This document shows positions 18,396 to 26,998 of a stretch of 64,000 nt of DNA, one piece after another; position 1 is the first letter of the stretch, and each line of letters opens with the position of its first letter. Made by a program: the position numbers and the translations under genes. This DNA is from CAYWKU01 sp964459325. GTDB lineage: Bacteria; RBG-13-61-14; CAYWKU01. Under the pieces are notes generated by a model. That model was not told where the DNA came from and did no database searches. It saw only the letters and a program-made list of their open reading frames with translations. The stretch lies in contig CAYWKU010000005.1 of the NCBI GenBank assembly GCA_964459325.1, positions 62,001 through 126,000 of the forward strand. The letters are read 5' to 3'.

Positions 18396-18401
18396 TCCGC
18401 C

Positions 18402-19154
18402 ATGACCGCCGAGCGTGACAAAAATCCGCCTGAAGAATGGGCCGACCAGGTAACATACGACGGAGACTCGGAACGAAACGAAGAACCCGAAAGCGCCGGT
18501 GAAATGGGGGAAGGCTTTCGGGTTACCGATAGAAGACACTGGGTCGAAGGCGTCGATGAAAATGAAGTAGAAGAGGCCGAAAAGCGGGAGGACAAGCCCG
18601 CGTATGTCCAGGCACTGGAAGAAGAGCTGAGGAAAAAGGACGAGACTCTAAAGGAATACATCTCCCAGTATAAGAGCGCCAAGCAGAGCATGAACGAATC
18701 CATCTCCCGCATCGAACGGGAGAAGGAGCGGGAAGTAAGCTTCCGCATAGCCGAGCTGGCCAAAACCTTCCTTTCCATAGTTGACGACCTGAGGCTCGCC
18801 TGCGACGCCGCCGACAAAAGCTCCGGCGCCCAGGCCGTAAAGGAGGGAGTCGAGCTGATAATTCAGCGAATCTCCTCCGCTCTGGAAGAGATTGGCATAC
18901 AGCACATAGACGCGCTGGGTAAGACCCATGACCCCAACTACCACGACGCGGTCGGAGTGCAGGAAGTGGACGACCCGGAAAAAGACGGCGTGGTAGTGGA
19001 GGAGCTAAAAAAGGGTTACATAATGGGAGAAGTGCTTGTCCGGCCCGCTTCGGTGGTGGTGGGCAAGCTAAGGCAGGAAGAGACGCGGGAAGAATCTGCC
19101 GAAAAAACGCAAGAGCGGGAAGCCGGGAAAGAAAGCGAGGAAAAAGAAACCTGA
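18402..19154 (+). CDS. grpE: Nucleotide exchange factor GrpE
   Basis: Releases ADP from DnaK. The 250 residues begin with ~75 residues of acidic, disordered sequence. A long coiled coil follows (~75-140), then the C-terminal beta domain with the GrpE signature VVVEELKKGYIMGEVLVRPA. An acidic tail ends it. The order dnaJ-grpE, with a 6-bp gap, indicates one transcript. The protein is longer than E. coli GrpE (197 aa) mainly through its N- and C-terminal extensions. Confidence 0.95.
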   Translation: MTAERDKNPPEEWADQVTYDGDSERNEEPESAGEMGEGFRVTDRRHWVEGVDENEVEEAEKREDKPAYVQALEEELRKKDETLKEYISQYKSAKQSMNESISRIEREKEREVSFRIAELAKTFLSIVDDLRLACDAADKSSGAQAVKEGVELIIQRISSALEEIGIQHIDALGKTHDPNYHDAVGVQEVDDPEKDGVVVEELKKGYIMGEVLVRPASVVVGKLRQEETREESAEKTQEREAGKESEEKET

Positions 19155-19252
19155 CCCCCCATCCCGGGCGGCACGGATACGGACAGGCCCGTGTCCTGCG
19201 AACTGATTGATAATTCCGGCCACGCCGGCTATATTCTGTTCAGGGGTGAGAA

Positions 19253-19459
19253 ATGAGGCGTTTTTTTACTATGGAATATTGGAGGGAAGAAGAGTGGTTT
19301 GTGGGAAGGTTAAAAGAGGTCCCCGGAGTCTTTAGTCAAGGAGAATCTCTGGAAGAGCTTCAAGAGAATATCGCTGACGCATACCGTATGATGCTGGAAA
19401 CGGAGCGGGGGCCTGAACATGCCGACACGCAGACAGTTGAGGTCGGAGTGGATTTGTGA
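19253..19459 (+). CDS. hicB: HicB-type antitoxin (short form)
   Basis: 68 residues with the HicB RNase H-like fold pattern: a first strand FTMEYWREEEWFVGRLKEVPG, then GVFSQGESLEELQENIADAY, the family hallmark. It lacks a C-terminal helix-turn-helix or ribbon-helix-helix domain, as in many short HicB proteins. Its stop overlaps the GTG start of the hicA gene by 4 bp. It would neutralise HicA. It lies 98 bp after grpE. Confidence 0.87.
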   Translation: MRRFFTMEYWREEEWFVGRLKEVPGVFSQGESLEELQENIADAYRMMLETERGPEHADTQTVEVGVDL

Positions 19460-19635
19460 AACGAGGGGAATTTGTGCGCTCCCTCGTTCAAAGAGGCTGT
19501 TATCTTCACCGCCGCGGTTCCCGTCATGATATTTATGCAAATCCCCGGAGTGGGCGCAAAGCTCCGGTTCCCCGCCATGCCGAAATCAGGAACTCCCTCG
19601 TCAAGTTGATTGAAAAGCAACTCGGTCTAGATTAA
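19456..19635 (+). CDS. hicA: HicA-type mRNA interferase toxin
   Basis: A 59-residue protein that starts at GTG and overlaps the hicB stop (GTGA). It reads KRGEFVRSLVQRGCYLHRRG, then SRHDIYANPRSGRKAPVPRH, and ends EKQLGLD. This is the complete HicA double-stranded-RNA-binding-like fold, with the GSRHDIY histidine that acts in catalysis and the VPRHAEI block. The pair is intact, so it should work as a type II toxin-antitoxin module. Confidence 0.9.
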   Translation: MKRGEFVRSLVQRGCYLHRRGSRHDIYANPRSGRKAPVPRHAEIRNSLVKLIEKQLGLD

Positions 19636-19843
19636 ACACAGGGTGGCCCGCTGGGTGGCCCGGACGTTACACGTCCGGGTCCGAAGGACAAGAAACCTTA
19701 TGAAAATCCTTATTGTGCCCCCCATTCACGGAAGCCTTACGGGCAAGGCCCACCTGGCCTTCGGCAAGGTGGGTTAACCAGTAACTTCTGTGGCTTGCGC
19801 CACCCGGCTTACGCTGACGCTTCAAGCCGGGCTACCCGCTTTT
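19636..19843. repeat. Cluster of three hairpins between hicA and the nitroreductase gene
   Basis: These 208 bases contain a perfect nine-base-pair hairpin (CCCGGACGT-TAC-ACGTCCGGG, 19659-19679), a second around CCCACCT/AGGTGGG (19749-19773), and a third around CCCGGCTT/AAGCCGGG (19803-19831). They separate convergent genes. They look like REP-type repeats rather than single terminators, though the last could help terminate transcription. Confidence 0.6.
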
Positions 19844-20722
19844 TTATTTGGCCGGCTTTTTTCCCACTATCCACCTGACAACCGGCTCCTTCCGGGCGGG
19901 GATATAAGTGTATTTCATGGCCGGATAACCGAGCGTCAGGCATTGATGCACCTTTTCGTCAGTCGGCACATCCAGCATGTCCCGCAGCTTCCCGTCGGCT
20001 TTGAGCGCCATGACCAGCAGGCCGATGTAGCAGGCGCCCAGGCCGAGTGCATGGGCGTAGTTGGTGATGTTGGTGGCCGTGATGTTGCAGTCGTCGCATG
20101 CGAACGGGGCGCCGCTGGGCGCCCGAAGCATTATAAGCACCGGCGCATCGTGCAGAATCAGGTCGCGCCCGCCGAGCTTCTTGTAATGCTCCATAATATC
20201 CATGTAACGCAGAAACGAAGCGGTGTTTGAGTTCTGCTCCATTATCTTCCTCACCGCAAAGCTTTTGTCACTTTTGAAGAAATTGTACATCTTATCGGCG
20301 AAGCCGAGTATTCTGGCCGATACGTCGCGAATAAGCTCACGGTCGGTTACCACGGTGTATCTTACGTGCTGAGTGTTGCTGGCCGTCGGTGAGTATCTGG
20401 CAGTATCGATAATATCCCTGAGCACTTCTTCCGGCACCGGTTTATCTTTGTAACTGCGGACACTTCGGCGTGAAAGTATGGTTTCCCGCACGGCTTCGGG
20501 GTCTATGAGCTTCTTGTTTATCCGCCGCACGTCCTTGCGGTCAAGGCCGGTGTGAACCACCGCCCCCTTCGGGCATATTGCCACACAATGGCTGCAAAGG
20601 TTGCAAAGCTCCGGGTGTGCCGCCCTCGGCTTGCCGTCCAGTTCCCTGAAAACCGTGGGAATGCAGTCCCGGACACATCTCATGCATTGGTTACATTTAT
20701 CCTCCCGGATACGGATTTCCAT
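19844..20722 (-). CDS. Ferredoxin-nitroreductase fusion protein
   Basis: 292 residues. The N-terminus (about 5-65) holds two [4Fe-4S] clusters (CNQCMRCVRDC and CNLCSHCVAICP). The rest is an FMN nitroreductase domain starting ETILSRRSVRSYKDKPV. Such fusions are common in anaerobes and probably use ferredoxin-like electrons to reduce an unknown substrate. The insert CDDCNITATNITNYAHALGLG in the FMN-binding part is typical of this subgroup. The start chosen is the ATG with GGAGG nine bases ahead; the frame is open 81 bp further upstream but without a ribosome site. Confidence 0.88.
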   Translation of the reverse strand: MEIRIREDKCNQCMRCVRDCIPTVFRELDGKPRAAHPELCNLCSHCVAICPKGAVVHTGLDRKDVRRINKKLIDPEAVRETILSRRSVRSYKDKPVPEEVLRDIIDTARYSPTASNTQHVRYTVVTDRELIRDVSARILGFADKMYNFFKSDKSFAVRKIMEQNSNTASFLRYMDIMEHYKKLGGRDLILHDAPVLIMLRAPSGAPFACDDCNITATNITNYAHALGLGACYIGLLVMALKADGKLRDMLDVPTDEKVHQCLTLGYPAMKYTYIPARKEPVVRWIVGKKPAK

Positions 20723-20826
20723 AATTACCTCCGTTAAGTTTCGCGAAATCGCTCTTTTTGCTGAAAAAAGCGTGCATAATCGGAACGGGTAATGAGCAAC
20801 CACGCTTGTGAATATGAAACTCTCAG

Positions 20827-20876
20827 GACAAGGGGCTTCAGCTCCTTGACGGTCAAGGGGTTTAAAACCCCTTGTC
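20827..20876. repeat. Dispersed palindrome, copy 2 (double hairpin)
   Basis: 50 bp with the same two-hairpin plan as 16991-17035: a left arm GACAAGGGGCTTCAGCTCCTTG, degenerate in one position, and a right arm CAAGGGGTTTAAAACCCCTTG. It lies between the kinase gene's stop and the nitroreductase gene's start region, both on the minus strand. Confidence 0.8.
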
Positions 20877-20913
20877 TTTCCTGTGGTACTATTTTAAATG
20901 TCGTGGGAGTCGA

Positions 20914-23385
20914 TTAACCGAGTTTTTCAAGCTCCCGGAGTATTTCATCCGCCGATTGATAGCGTTCTTCCGGTTTCTTTCTCATGCACTTGAGTATTAT
21001 CGCCTCGAGCGCTTCCGGAACGTCCGGGTTCAGGCTCCTCGGCGACTCCGGTTCCGAATGCAGGTGGTGATAACCAACGTCGCCGGAAGGGAAGGGCACC
21101 CGGCCGGTGACCAGCTCGTACATCATGACTCCCAGCGAGTATAAGTCCGTGCGGTGGTCTATACCTTCCCCCATAGTCTGCTCGGGACTCATGTAGTATG
21201 GCGTTCCGCTTACCGCGGTCCTTTCGCTGGCGGCTTCTTCCAGTATCTTGGCCAGGCCGAAGTCCATGAGTTTGACGTTCCCGTCCTCCTGGAGCATAAC
21301 GTTGGAGGTTTTGATGTCCCTGTGGACTATAGCCCTGGAATGGGCGTAGCTGAGAGCGCCGGCCAGTTGCTTGAATATGGAAACCGCCTTATCGATGGGC
21401 AGCGGCTGTTGAGACTCCCTCACCATGTCCTTTAAGTTGCGGCCATCTATATATTCCATGACGAAGTAATATTCCCCGCCGATGCCGCCCGCGTCGAAAA
21501 CCGTAACGATATTCGGGTGCAGCAGCTTTGCAAGCGAGGTGGCTTCCTGGCCGAACTTCTTGACCACTTCCTGGTGATTTTTCATGTCCGGCGGAAGCAC
21601 TTTGAACGCCACCGGTCTGTCGAGAACGGAATCCCTGGCCTTGTACACCACTCCCATTCCACCTCGACCGAGTTCGTCCTGTATCTGGTAGCGCGGGTTG
21701 GAGCGTGCGCCTCCCTGCCCCTCCGGAAGTATTGCCGTCTGCTCGCCGCTTGCCTGAGCCTGCGGCGACGACGGCGCGGGTGAGGTGGGCGCCATCCTTT
21801 CGCGCAGGGCCTGGTGCCTCGCCGATACGTCCTTATAGGAGATGTCCTCGCCCAGCACCTTCGTGTAAATATCCAGCGCCAGGGCGTAATCCCCCCTTTG
21901 CTCGAACATCGTGCCCAGCAGGTAATATAGCTCGATGGTGTCCTGATTTACGTATTCGCCCGCTATGGCTCGCTGCAGGAGGTTTACGGCGATGTCCACA
22001 CGGTTCTGCGACGCCTGCATCTTCGCCATTATGGCCACCGCCTGGCGGTAATTTTCGTCGTCGGGTGGCACGCTTTCCAGTATTTTGTATGCGTCCTGAG
22101 GGCGGCGCTGCTGGAACAGCATCTTCGCCGCATCTATGGGGCTTCCTCCCGCCGCCATGGCGCGTGCTGCCCCGTCCATATCCCCGACCTCGCGATACAA
22201 TCGTGCCGCCGTATCGTGCTCCCGCGCCTGTTCGTAAGCCCACGCGGCTTTCGCCTTGTTTCCCGCCTGGGCCAGCAGGTTTCCGGCGTCCATGTAAGCT
22301 CCCGCTTTCAGCAGCATTTCGGCGGCCTCGTTGTTCATTTCCGCTTGTGCGTAAAGGTCTGCGGCCATGTGGTAGTCTTCGGCGCGAGCGTATTCGGCGG
22401 CGGCTTCGGCCGGCCTTCCCTGGGATTTCAGCGCTTCCGCCTTGGATGCGGCGGCTTCCCTGGAATCTCCGCCGGTTTCCAACAGTCTCGCCGCTTCGTC
22501 GAACATGCCCGCTTCCCGGTAAAGCTTAGCCGCCCGGTCGGTATCGCCGAGTTGCTCGGAAACCCTGGCCGCTTCGGCGTGGAAACCTCCACGCACGTAC
22601 ATCTCGGCGGCTTCCTCGATCTTTCCGGCCCTGGAGTAATAATCGGCGCTCCTTTTGGCGAGGTTCTTGATGGACTTGGCCTTTTCGGGGTTTACGGCGT
22701 CCTTCATTCCCGACTGTTGCTCCTGGAAGTATTTCTCGAACGCCTTTGCGGCGGGCAGCCGCTCCCCCGTTTTTTCGTAGCACTTGGCGGCCTTTGCATA
22801 GAACCCGGCCTTGAAGTAGTGCTCCCCGGCCTTATCGTACATTCCCGCCCGCTCGAACATTTCCCCGGCCTGCGGGTGGTTGTTGGCGCGCTCGTAATTG
22901 CGGGCGGCTCTTTCAAATTTTTTCATGTCCGCCAGTTTCTTGGCGGCTATGGCGTAATTGCCGGTGCTTTCCCACAGGGAAAGGGCTTCGTCGGTGCGGT
23001 TGAGTTGTATAAGCAACTCTCCCGCCTGTTTGTTTGCTCCGGCTTTCCGGTACAGGCTCAGGGCCTTCTCGTTCCTGCCGGTGGTCTGGTAGGATTCCGC
23101 CGCCCGCAGGTATTGGCCCGCCTTTTCGGCTGAGCGTGCTTCCTTCAGGACTTTCCGCGCCTGTTTGCCTTTCAGGGAAGCCTTTGTGATATCCGGTTTG
23201 GGCTTGATTCTTTCCCATAGCTTCATAAGGAAAGTAATCAGGAGTATTACAATCACTGTGCCCACGAAATAGCGCCCCCACGGCGCCGGAAGAGGCAAAA
23301 CACGGTCAATGAAGAGCAATACCGGCTCCAGCAGCTTCCCCGCTTGCTCTAAAATCGCTTCCAATCTTACGATGAGCTCCTGCAT
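20914..23385 (-). CDS. Membrane-anchored TPR protein with C-terminal Ser/Thr protein kinase domain
   Basis: 823 residues. One membrane segment (~39-57) is followed by a long array of TPR/Sel1-like helical repeats (~75-525), a Pro/Ser/Gln linker, and a Hanks-type kinase (565-823). Kinase motifs are complete: GRGGMGVVY 573-581, K595, HRD 688-690 with IKTSN, DFG 708-710, SPE 733-735. It should be an active kinase that uses the repeats to bind partner proteins. Most bacterial Hanks kinases have the kinase at the N-terminus before the membrane segment; here the order is reversed. No phosphatase gene is adjacent. Confidence 0.93.
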   Translation of the reverse strand: MQELIVRLEAILEQAGKLLEPVLLFIDRVLPLPAPWGRYFVGTVIVILLITFLMKLWERIKPKPDITKASLKGKQARKVLKEARSAEKAGQYLRAAESYQTTGRNEKALSLYRKAGANKQAGELLIQLNRTDEALSLWESTGNYAIAAKKLADMKKFERAARNYERANNHPQAGEMFERAGMYDKAGEHYFKAGFYAKAAKCYEKTGERLPAAKAFEKYFQEQQSGMKDAVNPEKAKSIKNLAKRSADYYSRAGKIEEAAEMYVRGGFHAEAARVSEQLGDTDRAAKLYREAGMFDEAARLLETGGDSREAAASKAEALKSQGRPAEAAAEYARAEDYHMAADLYAQAEMNNEAAEMLLKAGAYMDAGNLLAQAGNKAKAAWAYEQAREHDTAARLYREVGDMDGAARAMAAGGSPIDAAKMLFQQRRPQDAYKILESVPPDDENYRQAVAIMAKMQASQNRVDIAVNLLQRAIAGEYVNQDTIELYYLLGTMFEQRGDYALALDIYTKVLGEDISYKDVSARHQALRERMAPTSPAPSSPQAQASGEQTAILPEGQGGARSNPRYQIQDELGRGGMGVVYKARDSVLDRPVAFKVLPPDMKNHQEVVKKFGQEATSLAKLLHPNIVTVFDAGGIGGEYYFVMEYIDGRNLKDMVRESQQPLPIDKAVSIFKQLAGALSYAHSRAIVHRDIKTSNVMLQEDGNVKLMDFGLAKILEEAASERTAVSGTPYYMSPEQTMGEGIDHRTDLYSLGVMMYELVTGRVPFPSGDVGYHHLHSEPESPRSLNPDVPEALEAIILKCMRKKPEERYQSADEILRELEKLG

Positions 23386-23497
23386 TTTTACATTTTTTAC
23401 ATCAGCCGGTCGGAAACGTCAACGGCGACTCGCGGTTTCGTCCCGGAGTATGTGTGCAGTCCCCCTCGAAAATCAATTATAATATTGTAACTCAATC

Positions 23498-25360
23498 ATG
23501 GGAAAAAAATCCACTAGAAAGCGCAGACAAAAGCAGACTCAAAAGAAAACCGCAACGGGCGGGCCCGTTACCCGGCGTAATGGGGTCGATTCGGCGAGCA
23601 GCAACGTAAGCCGTTCCGGATGGGATTGGAGCAACCGCGAGCTCCTTGTTATGCTCGGCATTTTTGCAGCCGCCTTGATAGTCTACCTGAATTCGCTCGG
23701 CAACGCTTTCCACTACGACGATTACCACTCCATAGTCCGGAACCCGTTCATAAGGGACGCCGGGAATATATTCAAGTTTTTTCTCGGTCCCGGGATGTTT
23801 TCCAGTTCACCCGGCATGGTCATGTACCGTCCTCTCCTCCTGGTGACTTATACTTTGAGTTACGGGTTGAGCGAGTACGAGCCGTGGGGATGGCACGTTA
23901 TCAACATTTTGTTGCACGGGTTCAACGCATGTCTCTTTTACGTGCTTATGAGAAGATACTTTTCAAAAGCCGTAAGCGGCGCCGCGGCGCTGGTTTTTGC
24001 CGTGCACCCCTTTACCGCTGAGCCGGTGAACTATATTTCGGCCCGGTCGTCGCTGTTGGTGGCAACCTTTTTCCTGGCGTCTTTTGCGTTGTACATTCGC
24101 CATCTGGATACAAAAAAGGCGGGGTTACTGATTGTTTCGGTTATCCTGTTCGCTTTGAGCTTTTTGTCCAAGGAAAACGGGGTGACCCTTGCGGGAGTGG
24201 TGCTGGCCCACGACCTGTTGATACCCCGGGAAGGCAGACCAGGCATAAAAGACAGGCTGGACAGGAAGTCCGTTCTGCGGTGGGCCTTGTTTTTCGGGTT
24301 GGGAATAATCTTTCTCGCAGGCAGAGGCGGCATGGGCCTGGACTCCATACCCCACGCCCATAATTCCCGCACAGTGTGGGAAAACCTGCTCACTCAGACC
24401 GGGGTACTGAACCTTTACTTCAAACACTTCCTCTGGCCCGTGGGTTTCAGCAACGAGTACACCATTTCCATAGCAAGAGCACTTGTGGAGGAGGGAAGAC
24501 CGTTCTGGACGTGGCCCCTGGTGCAGGGGCTGATACCGGTTGGATTGGTGGTTGTTGCACTGGTCGCGGCAAAGAGAAGGCCGCTGCTTTCGTTCGGCAT
24601 TCTGTGGTTTTTCCTCACCATAGGCCCGGAAGTGGTCTGGCCGATGAACATGGTCGCCAATGACCGGCGAATGTACCTGCCTTGCCTCGGTTTCATAATG
24701 GCCGCCGGTTATTTCATGGACTCGGGCATGCCGCGATTGGGAGGCTTGAAGAAAAAAGTGGTCTGGATTTGTGTAGGCGTAATGGTTATTTCTTTCGGCG
24801 TCCTGACCGTTCAACGCAATCGAGCCTGGTCTTCGCCCATAAAGCTCTGGGAGGACGTAATCAGGAAACATCCGGATTCCCATCGGGCATACGAAGGCAT
24901 GGGCCATCACCTGGATATGGCGGGCTATCCGGAGGAGGCCGAGTGGATGTTCCGGGCGGCCATAAGGGTAAACCCCAACTATTTCAGGGCGCACGAAAAC
25001 CTGGGTGTGTTTCTGGCAAAACAGAAGCGTTTCGATGAGGCTATCAAGGAGCTGAAAAAAACGTTGAAAATCAAGGAGGCTATGGGCAAATCCGGCGCTT
25101 ACGCTTACAATACCCTGGGCGGGATTTATATACAGAAGGGAAAAATAGGTAAAGCCCGCGAGGCACTGAAAAAATCCATCGAGGCGAATCCGAACATTCC
25201 CGAAGCGCACTATAACCTGGGGCTTGTTTATATGAAACTGGGGAAGCCCCAACGAGCTATCGATTATTTCAAGCAGGCGGCCCGGCTTGACCCGGAGTTC
25301 GAGAAAAAGGTCGAGCAGCGCGTAAACCAAATCAAACAAAGCGGCGAATCCGGTAAATGA
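23498..25360 (+). CDS. Multi-spanning membrane protein with C-terminal TPRs (TMTC-like putative glycosyltransferase)
   Basis: 620 residues. A basic N-terminus (~1-35) is followed by about nine to ten membrane segments and then at least three TPRs (~460-605). The first periplasmic loop carries NAFHYDDYHSIVRNPFI, the DD motif seen in TMTC and other GT-C fold O-mannosyltransferase-like proteins. AVHPFTAEPVNYISARSSLL and FLSKENGVTL are further TMTC hallmarks. A role in protein O-glycosylation is inferred from the family and not proven. Its stop overlaps the next gene's start by 4 bp. Confidence 0.82.
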   Translation: MGKKSTRKRRQKQTQKKTATGGPVTRRNGVDSASSNVSRSGWDWSNRELLVMLGIFAAALIVYLNSLGNAFHYDDYHSIVRNPFIRDAGNIFKFFLGPGMFSSSPGMVMYRPLLLVTYTLSYGLSEYEPWGWHVINILLHGFNACLFYVLMRRYFSKAVSGAAALVFAVHPFTAEPVNYISARSSLLVATFFLASFALYIRHLDTKKAGLLIVSVILFALSFLSKENGVTLAGVVLAHDLLIPREGRPGIKDRLDRKSVLRWALFFGLGIIFLAGRGGMGLDSIPHAHNSRTVWENLLTQTGVLNLYFKHFLWPVGFSNEYTISIARALVEEGRPFWTWPLVQGLIPVGLVVVALVAAKRRPLLSFGILWFFLTIGPEVVWPMNMVANDRRMYLPCLGFIMAAGYFMDSGMPRLGGLKKKVVWICVGVMVISFGVLTVQRNRAWSSPIKLWEDVIRKHPDSHRAYEGMGHHLDMAGYPEEAEWMFRAAIRVNPNYFRAHENLGVFLAKQKRFDEAIKELKKTLKIKEAMGKSGAYAYNTLGGIYIQKGKIGKAREALKKSIEANPNIPEAHYNLGLVYMKLGKPQRAIDYFKQAARLDPEFEKKVEQRVNQIKQSGESGK

Positions 25361-26049
25361 AGGGAAATAAGAACATGGAAGGTCACGAAGAAAAGTTCAG
25401 GTTGGAAATTCCGCGACTGGGCGAGGTCACTGCAGCGGTGGCCATGCCGGGCGGGGGGGCAAAAGATGGAGTGGTGGTGGCTCACGGGCAGGCCAACGAC
25501 CTCGACCATCCCCTTATAGCCACCTTCTGTGAAGGCATGGCCGCCAGGGGATATGGTGCGTTGCGCTTCAACTTCCCCTACAAAGAGGAAGGTAAAAAGA
25601 ACCCGGACGGAAAAGTCGCGCTAATGCGGGCATATCGGGCCGCGCGAGACGAGCTGATGGGTCGGCTGAGCGGCGATGAGCCACGGGTTTTTCTGGCGGG
25701 AAAGTCGCTTGGAGCCCGCGTGGCAAGCTACGTGGCCGACGTGGACGGCGCGCCGGGGCTGATTTTCCTGGGCTATCCGCTCAATGCGCCGGGAGGAGAG
25801 CCGGGAAATTACGAGCACCTGCTCAGAATCCGGGCACCCATGCTTTTCTTCGCCGGCGCCCGCGACCCTTTGTGCGACCCCGACAAGCTGGAGGAAATAC
25901 TCGAGCAGCGCGAGTACCCTTCCAGCCTCCAGAAAGTGGAAGGCGGCGACCACAGCTTCGCGCCACCATCGGGGGACGACCGTACTACGGAAAACATCTA
26001 CGAGGACATAGCCATGGTGACGGCGGACTGGTTGGAAGAATATTTCTAA
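25357..26049 (+). CDS. Alpha/beta hydrolase of the KANL3/Tex30 type
   Basis: 230 residues with the fold's oxyanion region VVVAHGQANDLDHPL, a nucleophile elbow GKSLGARVAS (Ser in G-x-S-x-G), the acid in FFAGARDPLCDP, and the catalytic histidine in GGDHSFAPP. The triad is therefore complete. Substrates of this bacterial family are unknown. It is translationally coupled to the TMTC-like gene (ATGA overlap). An in-frame Met at residue 7 could also start the protein. Confidence 0.88.
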   Translation: MKGNKNMEGHEEKFRLEIPRLGEVTAAVAMPGGGAKDGVVVAHGQANDLDHPLIATFCEGMAARGYGALRFNFPYKEEGKKNPDGKVALMRAYRAARDELMGRLSGDEPRVFLAGKSLGARVASYVADVDGAPGLIFLGYPLNAPGGEPGNYEHLLRIRAPMLFFAGARDPLCDPDKLEEILEQREYPSSLQKVEGGDHSFAPPSGDDRTTENIYEDIAMVTADWLEEYF

Positions 26050-26072
26050 AGTATGGGGTTTTGCCCACAAAA

Positions 26073-26107
26073 AAGGCACACTTAGAGCGTGCCTTGTTGG
26101 TTTTTTG
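26073..26107. terminator. Bidirectional rho-independent terminator
   Basis: The stem AAGGCAC/GTGCCTT (26073-26079 with 26089-26095) is followed on the plus strand by GTTGGTTTTTT and preceded by an A-run. It can therefore also serve the convergent hemerythrin gene. Confidence 0.75.
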
Positions 26108-26141
26108 CATAGTGACCCGGATGAAGTTTAAGCTGAGGCTA

Positions 26142-26744
26142 TTAAGCGCGCACCCGCTGCACTACGTCCGATACCCTTATCATTAACTGGCGCGCGTTTT
26201 GCTCAAAGTAATCAAGGTCGGGCTGACCGTGCCTTTCATCCTCGAACTCCTCCAGCTTCTCCCACAGCCAACGTTTCTGGCTTTCCGATAGCTTTTTCTC
26301 CACAGTAGGGAAAAGGCTGCGGTCCTCGCGCAGTATGTGCCTGCGCAGTGAGCTGGAGCAGCTTCGAGCGGCGGAGATGAGCTGCTTGATGGTACCCTGA
26401 CGGTTCTCGCCACCCTCGTCCTTTTCCAGCCGGTCAATGTTTCTGAGCAGAAATCTTACGTGTGCGCGGCCTTCACTGTGCTCTTCGAGCATTTTCTGTA
26501 CGGAATTCCGCGCATTTTCGCCCAGATTCTCTTCCAGGAAAGGAAAGAGAAGGCTCTCCTCCTTGAGCTGGTGATACTTGTGAGCGCAGTCGCGAATGAG
26601 GAGAGTAGTATCCCTTAACAGTTCGGTAGGGACGTCCTCCCCGCGAAGTAAAGCTTCACCCAGGCTGTCCAGTGCCACCAGGTACTTCTCGATTACTCGG
26701 TGCTCCGCTTTGAGAGATTCAGTTATTTCCATTGCCACTTCCAT
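26142..26744 (-). CDS. Hemerythrin HHE-domain protein
   Basis: About 200 residues forming two helical pairs. Iron ligands of the di-iron site are suggested by AEHRVIEKYL, CAHKYHQLKEESLLFPFLEE, LEEHSEGRAHVR and LRRHILREDRSLFP, so the expected H-HxxxE-H-HxxxD pattern is present. Such proteins bind oxygen or NO, or act in Fe-S repair in anaerobes. Starts at GTG 26747, ATG 26744 or ATG 26732 are all possible. The upstream 250 bp are AT rich and hold no gene. Confidence 0.9.
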   Translation of the reverse strand: MEVAMEITESLKAEHRVIEKYLVALDSLGEALLRGEDVPTELLRDTTLLIRDCAHKYHQLKEESLLFPFLEENLGENARNSVQKMLEEHSEGRAHVRFLLRNIDRLEKDEGGENRQGTIKQLISAARSCSSSLRRHILREDRSLFPTVEKKLSESQKRWLWEKLEEFEDERHGQPDLDYFEQNARQLMIRVSDVVQRVRA

Positions 26745-26998
26745 CACTTATCTTTATGATACCCCTCACATTAAATTGGTTCCCGCAAATTGAGTTTTTT
26801 ATTTTAACCTAATATGTGAATTATTGCAATAATTTTCAGCAATTTTTCTGTAAAAATTCTCTCTTTTTCCTTGGAATCATCGCTAAAAGGGTTTTTTTGT
26901 TGAAATGATAAACAGGACAGTGCGGCTCTGTGCCTTAATTTTGTTCAAAATGCCCCTTATGGACGTAAAATGTCAAGTTTTAAAAATGCCGGAGGGTG

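Noticed and set aside
24125..25339. Minus-strand open frame of 404 codons opposite the TMTC-like gene
   Set aside because: Antisense shadow. The plus-strand protein has clear membrane segments and TPRs.
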